This document shows positions 24,264 through 32,624 of a DNA stretch of 64,000 nucleotides, piece by piece. Origin of the DNA: an uncultured Pseudomonadales bacterium. Its GTDB lineage: Bacteria; Pseudomonadota; Gammaproteobacteria; Pseudomonadales; Azotimanducaceae. Position 1 is the stretch's first letter, and every line of letters starts with the position of its first letter. The DNA lies in assembly GCA_958296195.1 (NCBI GenBank), contig OY282455.1, positions 3,534,001 to 3,598,000 of the forward strand, written 5' to 3'. Position numbers and translations under genes: made by a program. A model generated the notes under the pieces. The model was given only the letters and a program-made list of their open reading frames with translations, had not been told where the DNA came from and searched no databases.

Positions 24264-25496
24264 CTAGAAGTCCCACCCTACCTGCGGCGGCGGCAGGTGC
24301 AGGGCCTCGTCCAGGCGCCGCAGCAAGGCCGGGTCATCCGCTTGCAGATCATCCGCAATGGCGAGGCTTGAGGCCGGCGCCACCCCGAACCAAAGGCGGC
24401 TGAAGGCGTTGACGGAGGCGCGCAGACAGGGCAAGCCGGGGCTCCGCCCCGGTTCGGCAACGGAGTTTTCGGCGATGGTGATGCAGTAGTCTCCTTGGCA
24501 GCCCCGCCAAGGGCCATCGGGCAGGAAGGCGGCCAATGGGTCCGTCAACGCCAAGTTGAAGCGCACCGCTTCCCCCGACCAGCGCCGCCGGGCCACGCAG
24601 CCCGCCACGTCCAGCACCCGCAACTGCCACCAAGCCTCCGCACTGTGCTCGGCGGCGAAGTCCGAGTTTCTGGTCAATCGGCGATTGCGGAAGGGTTGCC
24701 GCAGCAAGGTCTGCAATTGAATTGCATAAGGCTCGCTCATCTCGATCAACGTTATCTGGTCGGCCAAGGACTTGAGCACGGCCAGCAGTTCCAATAATTG
24801 CTTCGGCGTCTGATAGGCGAGCATCTGAACGCTGTAGGGGCCTCGGTTCACCGCGCCGTCGGCGACAGCCAGCCACACGCAATGGGTGAGCACACCACCC
24901 TCCCCGTAACCGAAGCCAAAGCCGTTGGGCCGCCAGATCAGCTCCGCTTGCATCACCTCCGGCGGATGCAGCAGGCAGCCGCCGTGACCACGCCGCCGGG
25001 CCAGCATGGCCCCATGCACCGCCCGCCAGTCCTCCGGCGCAAGGCGCTGCGGCGGGCGAAAGCCGGCGTCCACCAACAGGGTGGCTGGGTCAAAGCGAAA
25101 GAAGTGTTCGTAGCTGCCGGTGCCGAAGCCCAAGCGATCATAGAAGCCTTGGTCAAAGACTCCCAGCACCGCCACCTCCGCGCCATCCAAGGCCCCGGCG
25201 GCCAACTGTCTAGCGGTCAACTGCAGGGCCATGCCCCGTCGCCGGGCCACTCGGCTGGTGGTGGCCGCAGTGACCGCGCACATGGGCGCATCCGCGTCCT
25301 GATAGCGCATGGCGCCCGGCACGGCGTGAACCATGCACTCCGCCTCCCCGTCCAAGGCCGCAACCAAGCTGCGGCCCACGGCCAAGAAGTCCGCCAAGCA
25401 CTCCGCACCCGCCTCAGTGGACAGCCAGCCAATCTCCCGCCAGATGCGCCGCACCGCTGCGAGATCCTTCTCTCGATCGTAATGCCTGATCTCCAT
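24264..25496 (-). CDS. Eis-like GNAT N-acetyltransferase
   Basis: A 410-residue protein with the Eis layout: an N-terminal GNAT domain (MEIRHYDREKDLAAVRRIWR, the acetyl-CoA loop VARRRGMALQLTARQL and FYDRLGFGTGSYEHFFRFDP), a second GNAT-like domain, and a C-terminal sterol-carrier-like domain (VRFNLALTDPLAAFLPDGPW). Eis-type enzymes acetylate amines, sometimes aminoglycosides or lysines. I start it at ATG 25496; the upstream extension runs into the C-rich simple repeat and encodes a meaningless RGWGRGWG tract. The substrate is unknown and the gene is probably monocistronic. Confidence 0.83.
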   Translation of the reverse strand: MEIRHYDREKDLAAVRRIWREIGWLSTEAGAECLADFLAVGRSLVAALDGEAECMVHAVPGAMRYQDADAPMCAVTAATTSRVARRRGMALQLTARQLAAGALDGAEVAVLGVFDQGFYDRLGFGTGSYEHFFRFDPATLLVDAGFRPPQRLAPEDWRAVHGAMLARRRGHGGCLLHPPEVMQAELIWRPNGFGFGYGEGGVLTHCVWLAVADGAVNRGPYSVQMLAYQTPKQLLELLAVLKSLADQITLIEMSEPYAIQLQTLLRQPFRNRRLTRNSDFAAEHSAEAWWQLRVLDVAGCVARRRWSGEAVRFNLALTDPLAAFLPDGPWRGCQGDYCITIAENSVAEPGRSPGLPCLRASVNAFSRLWFGVAPASSLAIADDLQADDPALLRRLDEALHLPPPQVGWDF

Positions 25497-25617
25497 GCGT
25501 GACAGCCTGCAACTGGCGTCAGCCCGTGTCAACAGGCCATAGTGCGCTCTACAAACCATCAGCGTTGCCATTCCCCGCCGTCGGCATCCATTCTTCGCCC
25601 AACTGTGGGGTTTCGCC

Positions 25618-25703
25618 TCCCCCCATCCCCATCCCCTCCCCCATCCCCATCCCCTCCCCCATCCCCTCCCCCTCACCATCCCCTCCCCCTCACCCCCTCC
25701 CCG
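25618..25703. repeat. C-rich simple-sequence tract (CCCCAT/CCCCTC)
   Basis: About 86 bases composed almost only of CCCCAT, CCCCTC and CCCCCAT units, with no G on the plus strand for most of its length. It lies in the 319-base gap between the divergent GNAT and mltF genes. The complementary strand has repeated runs of four or five G and could fold into G-quadruplexes. No gene is seen in the gap. Confidence 0.8.
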
Positions 25704-25815
25704 CCGATGAAAAGCCGCGGCCGCACAACCGCAGCGGCGATGCAGTCACGGCAAACCGAGGGAAAACCAAGAACGAAGGGTTGGGCGGGAGGGACAACGT
25801 GTTAGTCTCCCCGCC

Positions 25816-27327
25816 ATGCAGCAAACCGTTTTCTCAAGGCGTCCCGCCTTAGTTCCGCTAGCGGTCATCCTCTTCGCCTTGGCGGTCGCCACCTTGCTGA
25901 ACCTGTTCGGAGGCGGGGGCAAACCGACGCTTCCGACCCCTGCCGCTGAACCCGAAACAGCACCACATCTTGACCACCTAGCCCTGGCCGGCGAGCCGCA
26001 CTTTGACGATCTTGAAGGCATTGCCGAGCGGCGCTTGGTGCGGGCCCTCGTGGTGCGCAGCCGGACGTTTTACTTCTTCGACGGCGCCGTTCAGCGGGGT
26101 TTGGCCTACGAGATGCTCAAGGCATTTGAGGAGTTCCTGAACGACAAGCTGAACACTAGGGCGCTGAAGATCAGCGTGGTGTTCGTGCCAGTCACACGAG
26201 ACCAGTTGCTGCCGGCGCTTAGCGCCGGCTATGGGGACTTGGCGGTGGCTAACCTCACCGTCACCCCCGCCCGTCAGGGGCAGGTGGACTTCTCCATCCC
26301 CGTCTGGCGCAACGTCAGCGAGATATTGGTGACCGGGCCGGCCGCCCCGGCCATTGCATCGGCGCAGGACCTCTCCGGTAAGGCGGTCCATGTGCGCACC
26401 TCGAGCAGCTACTACGAAAGCCTGGCCGCCCTGAACGAACGGCTGCTGGCGCAAGGCAAGGCGCCGGTGGAAGTCAAAGCGGCCGACGAGCACATCGAAG
26501 ACGAAGGGCTGCTGGAGATGGTGCAGGCCGGCCTCATCCCCGCCGTGGTGGTGGACTCCCACAAGGCGGAGTTCTGGGCGCAGATATTCGAGAACCTCGA
26601 CCTCCGCGAGGACATCGCGCTGCGCACCGGCGCCGACATCGCCTGGGCGTTGCGCAAAAACAGCCCCAAGCTGAAAAAGATCGTCAACGAGTTTTTGGCC
26701 GAAAACCGCGAAGGCTCCCTGCTGGGCAACCTGCTGTTTGCCCGATACCTGAAGGAGACAGACCACCTGGCCAACGCGCTGCAATCCTCGGAGGTGCGGA
26801 AATTCCGCGACACCGCCCATCTGTTTCAGCGCTACGCCAATCGCTACAACTTCGACTGGCTGATGATCATGTCCCAGGCCTACCAGGAATCCCGCTTGGA
26901 CAACAGCCTAGTCAGCAACGCCGGCGCCGTTGGGATCATGCAGCTGTTGCCGAGCACAGCGGCGGACAAGAACGTCAACATCGCCGAGATCGGGAAACTG
27001 GAGAACAACATACACGCCGGCAACAAATATCTGCGCTTCATCCGCGACCGCTATTTTGAGGACGAAGCGATGGACGACTTGAACAAGACCCTGTTCTCCT
27101 TCGCCGCCTACAACGCCGGCCCGGCCCGCATCGCCGGGCTGCGCAAGGCGGCGGCGGCGCAAGGCTTGGACCCGAACGTTTGGTTCGACAACGTGGAGGT
27201 GCTGGCGGCGCAGCGAGTCGGCCGGGAGCCGGTGGACTACGTTCGCAACATCTACAAGTATTGGATTGCCTACCGACTAAGCCGAGAGCAGCTGGACGCC
27301 GCCGTCAAGCCCTTGGAGACGGCGTGA
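25816..27327 (+). CDS. mltF: MltF-type membrane-bound lytic murein transglycosylase
   Basis: A 503-residue MltF homologue. Residues 13-32 form an N-terminal membrane anchor. The first half is a periplasmic solute-binding-protein-type regulatory domain (VVRSRTFYFFDGAVQRGLAY, then DLSGKAVHVRTSSSYYESL). The second is the SLT catalytic domain, with Glu358 in AYQESRLD as the general acid, followed by GAVGIMQLLP and FAAYNAGPARIAGL. It cleaves peptidoglycan glycan strands to 1,6-anhydro ends. Length and order match E. coli MltF. It starts at ATG 25816, downstream of the C-rich tract and divergent from the GNAT gene. Confidence 0.92.
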   Translation: MQQTVFSRRPALVPLAVILFALAVATLLNLFGGGGKPTLPTPAAEPETAPHLDHLALAGEPHFDDLEGIAERRLVRALVVRSRTFYFFDGAVQRGLAYEMLKAFEEFLNDKLNTRALKISVVFVPVTRDQLLPALSAGYGDLAVANLTVTPARQGQVDFSIPVWRNVSEILVTGPAAPAIASAQDLSGKAVHVRTSSSYYESLAALNERLLAQGKAPVEVKAADEHIEDEGLLEMVQAGLIPAVVVDSHKAEFWAQIFENLDLREDIALRTGADIAWALRKNSPKLKKIVNEFLAENREGSLLGNLLFARYLKETDHLANALQSSEVRKFRDTAHLFQRYANRYNFDWLMIMSQAYQESRLDNSLVSNAGAVGIMQLLPSTAADKNVNIAEIGKLENNIHAGNKYLRFIRDRYFEDEAMDDLNKTLFSFAAYNAGPARIAGLRKAAAAQGLDPNVWFDNVEVLAAQRVGREPVDYVRNIYKYWIAYRLSREQLDAAVKPLETA

Positions 27328-27449
27328 AGAGCGTCGAGCAGCGCCGCCGCCGCAGCGAGGGCCTCGCAGCTCAGTCCCCCAGCCGCCACCGCCGCTTGAC
27401 GGTTTCCACTGAGACGCCGCCAGCAGGCCGCTCGCCTTGCAGAGACGGC

Positions 27450-27466
27450 GCATTCTGCCAGAATGC
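27450..27466. promoter_or_regulatory. 17-bp perfect inverted repeat (operator candidate)
   Basis: GCATTCTG-C-CAGAATGC is a perfect 8-bp dyad with a one-base centre, ending 30 bases before the start of the enoyl-CoA hydratase gene. A -10-like CAGAAT falls within its right arm, with a weak TTGCAG 16 bases upstream. Position and symmetry fit a dimeric repressor site, perhaps TetR- or MarR-type, controlling the crotonase gene. No regulator gene is nearby. Confidence 0.45.
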
Positions 27467-27496
27467 CCTTTCCCCAAAGCATTGCGGAGGCGGTTC

Positions 27497-28294
27497 GTGA
27501 CAGTGCTCAACTATGAACGGCGGGGGCATGTGGCCCTCATTACCCTCAATCGTCCAGAGGTGCGCAACGCCATCAATCCCGAGCTGTCCGTCCGCCTCGA
27601 CGAGGCTTGGCGGCAGGTGCGCGACGATGCGCAGGTGCGGGTTGCCGTGCTGACGGGCACCGGCGCCGCCTTCTGCGCCGGCGCGGACCTCGGGCGGCTC
27701 ATCCCCCTGTTCTCCGGGGCGCGGCAACCGGAGGACGAGTGGGACGAACGGCTGCTCGCGGACCCGCGCACCACCAGCCGCGCCCTGCTGCGCAACTTCG
27801 ACCCGGAAAAGCCGGTCATCGCGGCCATCAACGGCCACGCCATCGCCGGCGGCATGGAGATCGTGCAAGGCACGGACATTCGCGTCGCCGCACCAGCGGC
27901 GAAGTTCGGTGTACAGGAAGTCAAGTGGGCGATATTCCCCGCCGGCGGCTCCACTGTGCGCATGCCCACGCAGATGCCGTTCGCCAAGGCCATGGAACTG
28001 CTGCTGACCGGCGATCTCATCACCGCGCAGGCCGCGCTCAACTTGGGATTCCTGAACTATGTGGAGGAGGAACCCTTGGCCAAGGCCATGGCAATCGCCG
28101 AGAAGATCGCCGCCAACGGCCCCATCGCGGTGCGGGCCATACGCCGCTCCGCCCGCGCCTGCTTGGGGATGCCCGAACAGGAAGCGTTGCAGGTCGAAAC
28201 CAAGCTCTCCGCGCCGGTGTTTCGAACGGAGGACGCCAAGGAAGGGCCGCGCGCGTTCATGGAGAAGCGCCAACCGAACTATCAAGGCCGTTAG
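27497..28294 (+). CDS. Enoyl-CoA hydratase/isomerase (crotonase) family
   Basis: A 265-residue crotonase-fold enzyme. The two oxyanion-hole segments are visible as TGTGAAFCAGADLG and NGHAIAGGMEIVQGTDIRVAA, with the second catalytic-Glu region in FGVQEVKWAIFPAGGST. Such enzymes hydrate, isomerise or hydrolyse acyl-CoA thioesters. The GTG start at 27497 is six bases after GGAGG; the open frame before it is not protein-like. A 17-bp palindrome lies just upstream. It stands alone between mltF and the site-2 protease gene, so the pathway, whether fatty acid or catabolic acyl-CoA, is unknown. Confidence 0.88.
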   Translation: MTVLNYERRGHVALITLNRPEVRNAINPELSVRLDEAWRQVRDDAQVRVAVLTGTGAAFCAGADLGRLIPLFSGARQPEDEWDERLLADPRTTSRALLRNFDPEKPVIAAINGHAIAGGMEIVQGTDIRVAAPAAKFGVQEVKWAIFPAGGSTVRMPTQMPFAKAMELLLTGDLITAQAALNLGFLNYVEEEPLAKAMAIAEKIAANGPIAVRAIRRSARACLGMPEQEALQVETKLSAPVFRTEDAKEGPRAFMEKRQPNYQGR

Positions 28295-28422
28295 CGCAGC
28301 CGCCGCGCCGCCCAAGAGCTCCAGGGAGCTTTCAGCTTGCCGTACGCCAACATGGCCGGTGAAACAGTGCGCCTGCACCGCCAAGGCGAATTGACCTCGG
28401 CGCCCCAGCGGCCGCGCCAATC

Positions 28423-29055
28423 ATGATCGCACTGCTGCAAGGTGGGCAATACGCAGTCTTCGCGCTGCTGCTGATCGCGCTGATCATCTCCCTGTCTTTC
28501 CACGAGTTCGGCCATGCGCTGGTGGCCAAGTGGCACGGCGACGACACCGCCGAGCGGGCCGGGCGGCTGACCGTCAACCCTTTGGCCCACATCGATCCCT
28601 TGGGGCTGCTGATGGTGGTGCTGGTCGGCTTCGGCTACGCCAAGCCAGTCCCCACGGACCCGCGCAAATTCAAATCCAAGACCTCGGATCTGTGGGTGGC
28701 AGCCGCCGGGCCGCTGATGAACCTCCTGCTGGCGGCGGCCACCTGGAACCTCTATCTGTGGCTGCGGGCCGCCGGTTGGAACAATCCGGGCGGCGAGATT
28801 TTCTTTGTGCTGCTGGCGCAGATCAATCTGCTGTTAATGGTTTTCAACCTCATCCCCCTAGGTCCCCTAGACGGCCACTACATCCTGCCGCACTTCCTGC
28901 CTACCTCCTTGGCGCACCGCTACCGCCACTTCAACGCCCGCTTCGGCACGGGGATATTCCTAGTCCTGATTCTGCTCGGCGTACTTGGCCTGCCGATATT
29001 CCCCTATTTGGCGGAGTTCTCGTTCAGGCTGCTCGGCTGGATCACCTGGATTTAG
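28423..29055 (+). CDS. Site-2 protease family (M50) membrane metalloprotease
   Basis: A 210-residue polytopic protein with the M50 zinc motif HEFGH (27-31) in the first membrane helix and the third zinc ligand in NLIPLGPLDGH (Asp150). About five hydrophobic segments are present. There is no PDZ domain, so it belongs to the short rhomboid-like S2P group (YwhC/FtsH-associated type) rather than RseP. It would cleave substrates within the inner membrane; targets are unknown. The starting ATG at 28423 lies 128 bases after the crotonase gene. The bactofilin gene follows 87 bases later. Confidence 0.9.
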   Translation: MIALLQGGQYAVFALLLIALIISLSFHEFGHALVAKWHGDDTAERAGRLTVNPLAHIDPLGLLMVVLVGFGYAKPVPTDPRKFKSKTSDLWVAAAGPLMNLLLAAATWNLYLWLRAAGWNNPGGEIFFVLLAQINLLLMVFNLIPLGPLDGHYILPHFLPTSLAHRYRHFNARFGTGIFLVLILLGVLGLPIFPYLAEFSFRLLGWITWI

Positions 29056-29142
29056 CCAGCCGAAGCCGGAATTCACCGGCCATGCATGGAGAAAACGACT
29101 ATAATTCCGCTTACACGAACCCAAACAGCGGGAGAGAGTTCC

Positions 29143-29688
29143 ATGTTTGAGAAACGCAATGCCGATGGCCCCAAGGCGGAAAGTGCAGCTCGACCGGCCT
29201 CGGCGCCAAGCCGATCCTCAGAGTTCAATGCAATCACCCAGTCGAACGGCCCCAAGGCTTCCATCGGCTCGGCAATCAGAATTTCCGGGGACATCACCGG
29301 CGAAGAGGACTTAGCCATTGATGGCACCGTGGAAGGCACCATAAACCTGCCTGGCCATGCTGTCGTCATCGGTAAGTCCGGCATCGTCAACGCCAACATA
29401 TCCGCCGCCAAGGTGCGTATCGAAGGGCGCGTTAAGGGCGATATCGTCGGCGCGGAGAAGGTCATTCTGACCGCCAATGGAATGACCCGGGGCAATATCA
29501 AGGCGCCTAGGGTTAACTTGGAGGACGGCGCCCAGTTCAAGGGCAGCATCGATATGGATCCCGCCGGAGGCCCAGCCGGCAAATCGGCAGCCGCCGCCAA
29601 AACACCCAACCCAGCTGCAAACCAACCAACCCTGTCCCCCAAGCGGGAGGCGAATCCGGCGCCTGCTTCAAAAACCTCTCTAGGATAA
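29143..29688 (+). CDS. Bactofilin (polymer-forming cytoskeletal protein)
   Basis: A 181-residue bactofilin. A disordered N-terminal leader (FEKRNADGPKAES to about residue 40) is followed by the right-handed beta-helix bactofilin domain with its repeated hydrophobic/glycine pattern: ISGDITGEEDLAIDGTVEG, VVIGKSGIVNANI, VRIEGRVKGDIVGAEKVIL, MTRGNIKAPRVNLEDGAQF. A Pro/Ala-rich disordered tail ends it. Bactofilins self-assemble into filaments near the membrane and organise cell shape or wall synthesis. The start at 29143 is set by GGAGAGAG at 29131-29138. A perfect TATAAT (29100-29105) lies upstream without a clear -35. Confidence 0.9.
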   Translation: MFEKRNADGPKAESAARPASAPSRSSEFNAITQSNGPKASIGSAIRISGDITGEEDLAIDGTVEGTINLPGHAVVIGKSGIVNANISAAKVRIEGRVKGDIVGAEKVILTANGMTRGNIKAPRVNLEDGAQFKGSIDMDPAGGPAGKSAAAAKTPNPAANQPTLSPKREANPAPASKTSLG

Positions 29689-29691
29689 GGC

Positions 29692-30348
29692 TTGAAAACC
29701 GCAACCAAGCAGGCCTCATTGGCACAGGCTGGCCAACCCGCCCTTGAACGCAGCGGTCTCCTGCCCTTAGCGCTTGAAAAGCTCAATCGACACCGGCGGA
29801 TGCACATTTTGGACGTTGGTCCAGCCATGTCGCAGACCCTCGATTTCCTGAGCAGCTTCAAGTGCCGGCTGCACATCGCCGACCTTTTGCGCGACAAGTC
29901 CGCCGTGCAGTCACCAAGCCTGGAACCGAAGGCTCTGGCTGCTTACTTTGCGGAATCCCTGTCGATGATTGACTCGCCTCTTGACATCTGCCTGCTGTGG
30001 GAGCTTCCCAACCATCTGTCGCTGGACGAGATGCACATTTTCAACAATGTGCTGAGTCGCTATGTAAAAGCCGACACCCTGGCCCACGGATTTTGCTGTT
30101 TCAAGCTAACCCGTCTGGAGATGCGGCACTGGTACGGCATCATCAGGATGGATGAATTTGTTCGGCGGGAGGACTTCGCCCTCGAGCCCGCCGCCCATGC
30201 CCATTCCCAGCAGCAACTCGTGGACGCGATGAGCGCCTTTGAGTTAGAGCGGGGCGCGTTGCGCAGCGGAGGCCGAGTGGAGGTGCTCTTGCGCACCGCC
30301 GGGCAGGACGCCACCCAAGCCTTGAGTCGCCAACCCGCCAGCGGCTAG
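29692..30348 (+). CDS. Putative SAM-dependent-methyltransferase-fold protein
   Basis: A 218-residue protein starting at TTG 29692, three bases after the bactofilin stop, so it is translationally coupled to bactofilin. MHILDVGPAMSQTLDFLSSF followed by CRLHIADLL looks like the first and second strands of a class I methyltransferase (glycine loop, then an acidic residue), and LDICLLWELPNHLSLDEM fits the motif IV/V region. The glycine-rich motif I is degenerate, so catalytic activity is uncertain. No close family comes to mind. The tight link to bactofilin suggests a role in the same envelope or cytoskeletal process. Confidence 0.6.
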   Translation: MKTATKQASLAQAGQPALERSGLLPLALEKLNRHRRMHILDVGPAMSQTLDFLSSFKCRLHIADLLRDKSAVQSPSLEPKALAAYFAESLSMIDSPLDICLLWELPNHLSLDEMHIFNNVLSRYVKADTLAHGFCCFKLTRLEMRHWYGIIRMDEFVRREDFALEPAAHAHSQQQLVDAMSAFELERGALRSGGRVEVLLRTAGQDATQALSRQPASG

Positions 30349-30393
30349 GTGGCGACAGCACCAAAGTGATTGGCAGCAAGGAGCTTTCCACCC

Positions 30394-31704
30394 ATGCGTA
30401 AACTTGAGCTTTCCGCCCATTTGCCGGTGCTGCTGCTCTGCGCCTTGCTGTGGGCCGCCGCAACGACTCCAGTCGCAGCCGCCCCACTGCCACGGGCGGC
30501 GCCTGAACAGGCCGGCATGTCCAGCGAACGCCTGGAGCGCCTGTCCGCAGCCATGCAGAGCTTGGTTGACGAAGGGCGTTTGGCCGGCATCACCACCATG
30601 ATCGCCCGACGCGGCAAGGTGGTGCATTTCGGCACCTTCGGCCACCAAGACTTGGCGGCCGGCAAGCCCATGGCGGAGGACAGCATTTTCCGCATCTACT
30701 CCATGACCAAGCCCATCACCAGCGTGGCCCTGATGCTGCTGTACGAGGAGGGTCTGTTTCGGCTGAGCGACCCAGTGGAGAAGTTCATTCCCGAATTCGC
30801 CGACCTGCCAGTCGCCACAGGCGAAACCATCGGCGGCATCGTCACCGAACCGGCTGACCACCCCTTCACGGTGCGCGAACTGATGAGCCACACGGCCGGT
30901 TTCAGCTACGGCATTTTTTCCGAATCCGCCGTGGACCGACGCTATCGGGAGGCGGAGGTTCTCAACCCGGACATCACCCTGCGCGACATGATCGAGAAGC
31001 TGGCCGACATTCCCCTGCGCCACCAGCCAGGGAGCGTCTGGCACTACAGCGTTGCAGTCGATATTCAGGGCTATCTGGTCGAAGTGCTTTCCGGACAGCC
31101 TTTTGATGCATTCCTCAAGGAGCGCATCTTCGAGCCCTTGGGCATGACGGACACCGCTTTCTGGGTCACCGAGGACAAGGCCGGGCGCTTCGCCCAAGTT
31201 TATGTTTACGGCGAGGACAGCCAGCTTGAGCTCCCGCAGGCCGAGCCCTTGCGCGACCGCGACTATTTAACCCCGGCCAAGCTTCTCTCCGGCGGCGGCG
31301 GTCTGGTCTCCACCTCGGAGGACTACATGCGCTTCTGCCAAATGCTGCTCAACGGCGGCGAGCTGGACGGTGTGCGCCTGCTGGCCCCCTCCACAGTGAG
31401 GCTCATGCGGCGCAACCAACTGCCGAAGGACCATCCGGAGTTCTCCCCCGGCCAAGGCTTCGGGTTGAATTTCGCTGTGGTGCTGGACCCGGTGGAGGCG
31501 GACGGCGTTTCCAAGGGTGAATACTATTGGGGCGGCGCCGCCGGCACTTGGTTCTGGATCGACCCCATTGAGGACCTGATCTTCGTGGGCATGATCCAGC
31601 AATTCGGCGAGCAACGGCCCGACGTGCGCTCCCTGTCCCGCCGACTTACCTATCAAGCCATCCTGGAGCCAGGACGCCGACGGCACCGCCACGCCCGGCC
31701 TTAA
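30394..31704 (+). CDS. Serine hydrolase, beta-lactamase class C/EstB-like
   Basis: A 436-residue exported serine hydrolase. A signal peptide covers residues 1-30. The catalytic S-x-x-K is SMTK (103-106) in RIYSMTKPITSVALML, and the second motif Tyr is in WHYSVAVDIQGY (218-220). This resembles Y-S-x of EstB-type esterases more than the YAN of true AmpC beta-lactamases. It probably hydrolyses small esters or D-amino peptides in the periplasm. ATG 30394 is ten bases after AAGGAG. It follows the methyltransferase-like gene by 45 bases. Confidence 0.87.
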   Translation: MRKLELSAHLPVLLLCALLWAAATTPVAAAPLPRAAPEQAGMSSERLERLSAAMQSLVDEGRLAGITTMIARRGKVVHFGTFGHQDLAAGKPMAEDSIFRIYSMTKPITSVALMLLYEEGLFRLSDPVEKFIPEFADLPVATGETIGGIVTEPADHPFTVRELMSHTAGFSYGIFSESAVDRRYREAEVLNPDITLRDMIEKLADIPLRHQPGSVWHYSVAVDIQGYLVEVLSGQPFDAFLKERIFEPLGMTDTAFWVTEDKAGRFAQVYVYGEDSQLELPQAEPLRDRDYLTPAKLLSGGGGLVSTSEDYMRFCQMLLNGGELDGVRLLAPSTVRLMRRNQLPKDHPEFSPGQGFGLNFAVVLDPVEADGVSKGEYYWGGAAGTWFWIDPIEDLIFVGMIQQFGEQRPDVRSLSRRLTYQAILEPGRRRHRHARP

Positions 31705-31760
31705 CGCCAATTCGCTGGTCAACGATCAACCGGCAGCAGTGCAAGGAAGCATGGACAGAT

Positions 31761-31795
31761 TTGTTCCGCATTCGTGAAAAACTGTAATATATTAC
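31761..31795 (+). promoter_or_regulatory. Promoter-like region with palindrome before DUF2848 gene
   Basis: TTGTTC (31761-31766) and TAATAT (31785-31790) are 18 bases apart. The -10 element lies inside the perfect 12-bp palindrome GTAATATATTAC (31784-31795), which could be an operator. The ATG at 31826 is 30 bases downstream. Confidence 0.4.
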
Positions 31796-31825
31796 TCACA
31801 CTTTCAAATAGGCTCGGACCAGCTC

Positions 31826-32536
31826 ATGAATGATGCAACCGCCACCCCAAAGCCACTTCCAAAGGGTACGCAGCAAACTCCCTGCATTGCCGTCAACGAC
31901 GCTCCGGCCATCCTGCAAAGCCTAGTCATGGCAGGCTGGACGGGACGCAACGCTGCGGAACTGGAAGCCCACATCCGCGAACTCGAGGCCCTTGGGGTGC
32001 CACGCCCCGAAGCCACGCCCATCTATTTCCGCCTGCCTGTCTCCTTGCTCACGCAGGACGAAGGCATTCAGGTTTCCGGCGCTGCAACGAGCGGCGAGGC
32101 GGAGCCCGTGCTCCTCAACCTAGGCGGTCAAATCTGGGTGGGTGTCGGCTCCGACCACACCGACCGAACCGTGGAAACCTATGACATCCCGGTATCCAAA
32201 CAGGTCTGCGCAAAGCCGATTGGATCAGTGTTTTGGCGCTTTGAGGAAGTTGCCGATCACTGGGACTCCATCGTGTTGCGTTCGTTTGCGCACGAAGGCA
32301 CCGCCCGCACACTTTACCAAGAGGGTGAAGTGGCGGGGATTCGCCGACCGGAGGATTTGCTGTCTCGATACGCAGCGAAGGGAGCCGGCCTGCAGCCGGA
32401 CGGGCTCATGTTTTGCGGCACCATAGCGGTGCAGGGCGACCTTCGTTTCGCCGACGCCTTCACCGTTGAACTGGAGGACCCGGTGCGCCGCCGCAGCATC
32501 CGCCATACTTACGCAGTGGAGTCGCTGGCCGGATGA
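31826..32536 (+). CDS. DUF2848 domain protein
   Basis: A 236-residue DUF2848 protein. The family hallmarks are visible: GWTGRNAAELEAHIRELEALG with GVPRPEATP, then SGEAEPVLLN, the very conserved WVGVGSDHTDRTVE, VSKQVCAKPIGSVFW and DHWDSIVLRSF. DUF2848 resembles fumarylacetoacetate-hydrolase-type or FAH-like hydrolases and is often located beside catabolic amidases, but no reaction is established. It appears monocistronic, with a promoter-operator region upstream, and converges with xthA. Confidence 0.85.
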   Translation: MNDATATPKPLPKGTQQTPCIAVNDAPAILQSLVMAGWTGRNAAELEAHIRELEALGVPRPEATPIYFRLPVSLLTQDEGIQVSGAATSGEAEPVLLNLGGQIWVGVGSDHTDRTVETYDIPVSKQVCAKPIGSVFWRFEEVADHWDSIVLRSFAHEGTARTLYQEGEVAGIRRPEDLLSRYAAKGAGLQPDGLMFCGTIAVQGDLRFADAFTVELEDPVRRRSIRHTYAVESLAG

Positions 32537-32624
32537 CGGCAGGCGCTGTTGCCGAAAGCCGGAGGAGACGGCGCCCTAGAGCGTGGAGGGCCGCCTCGCC
32601 GCAGGGTCTGGCTGGCCTTGCAAA

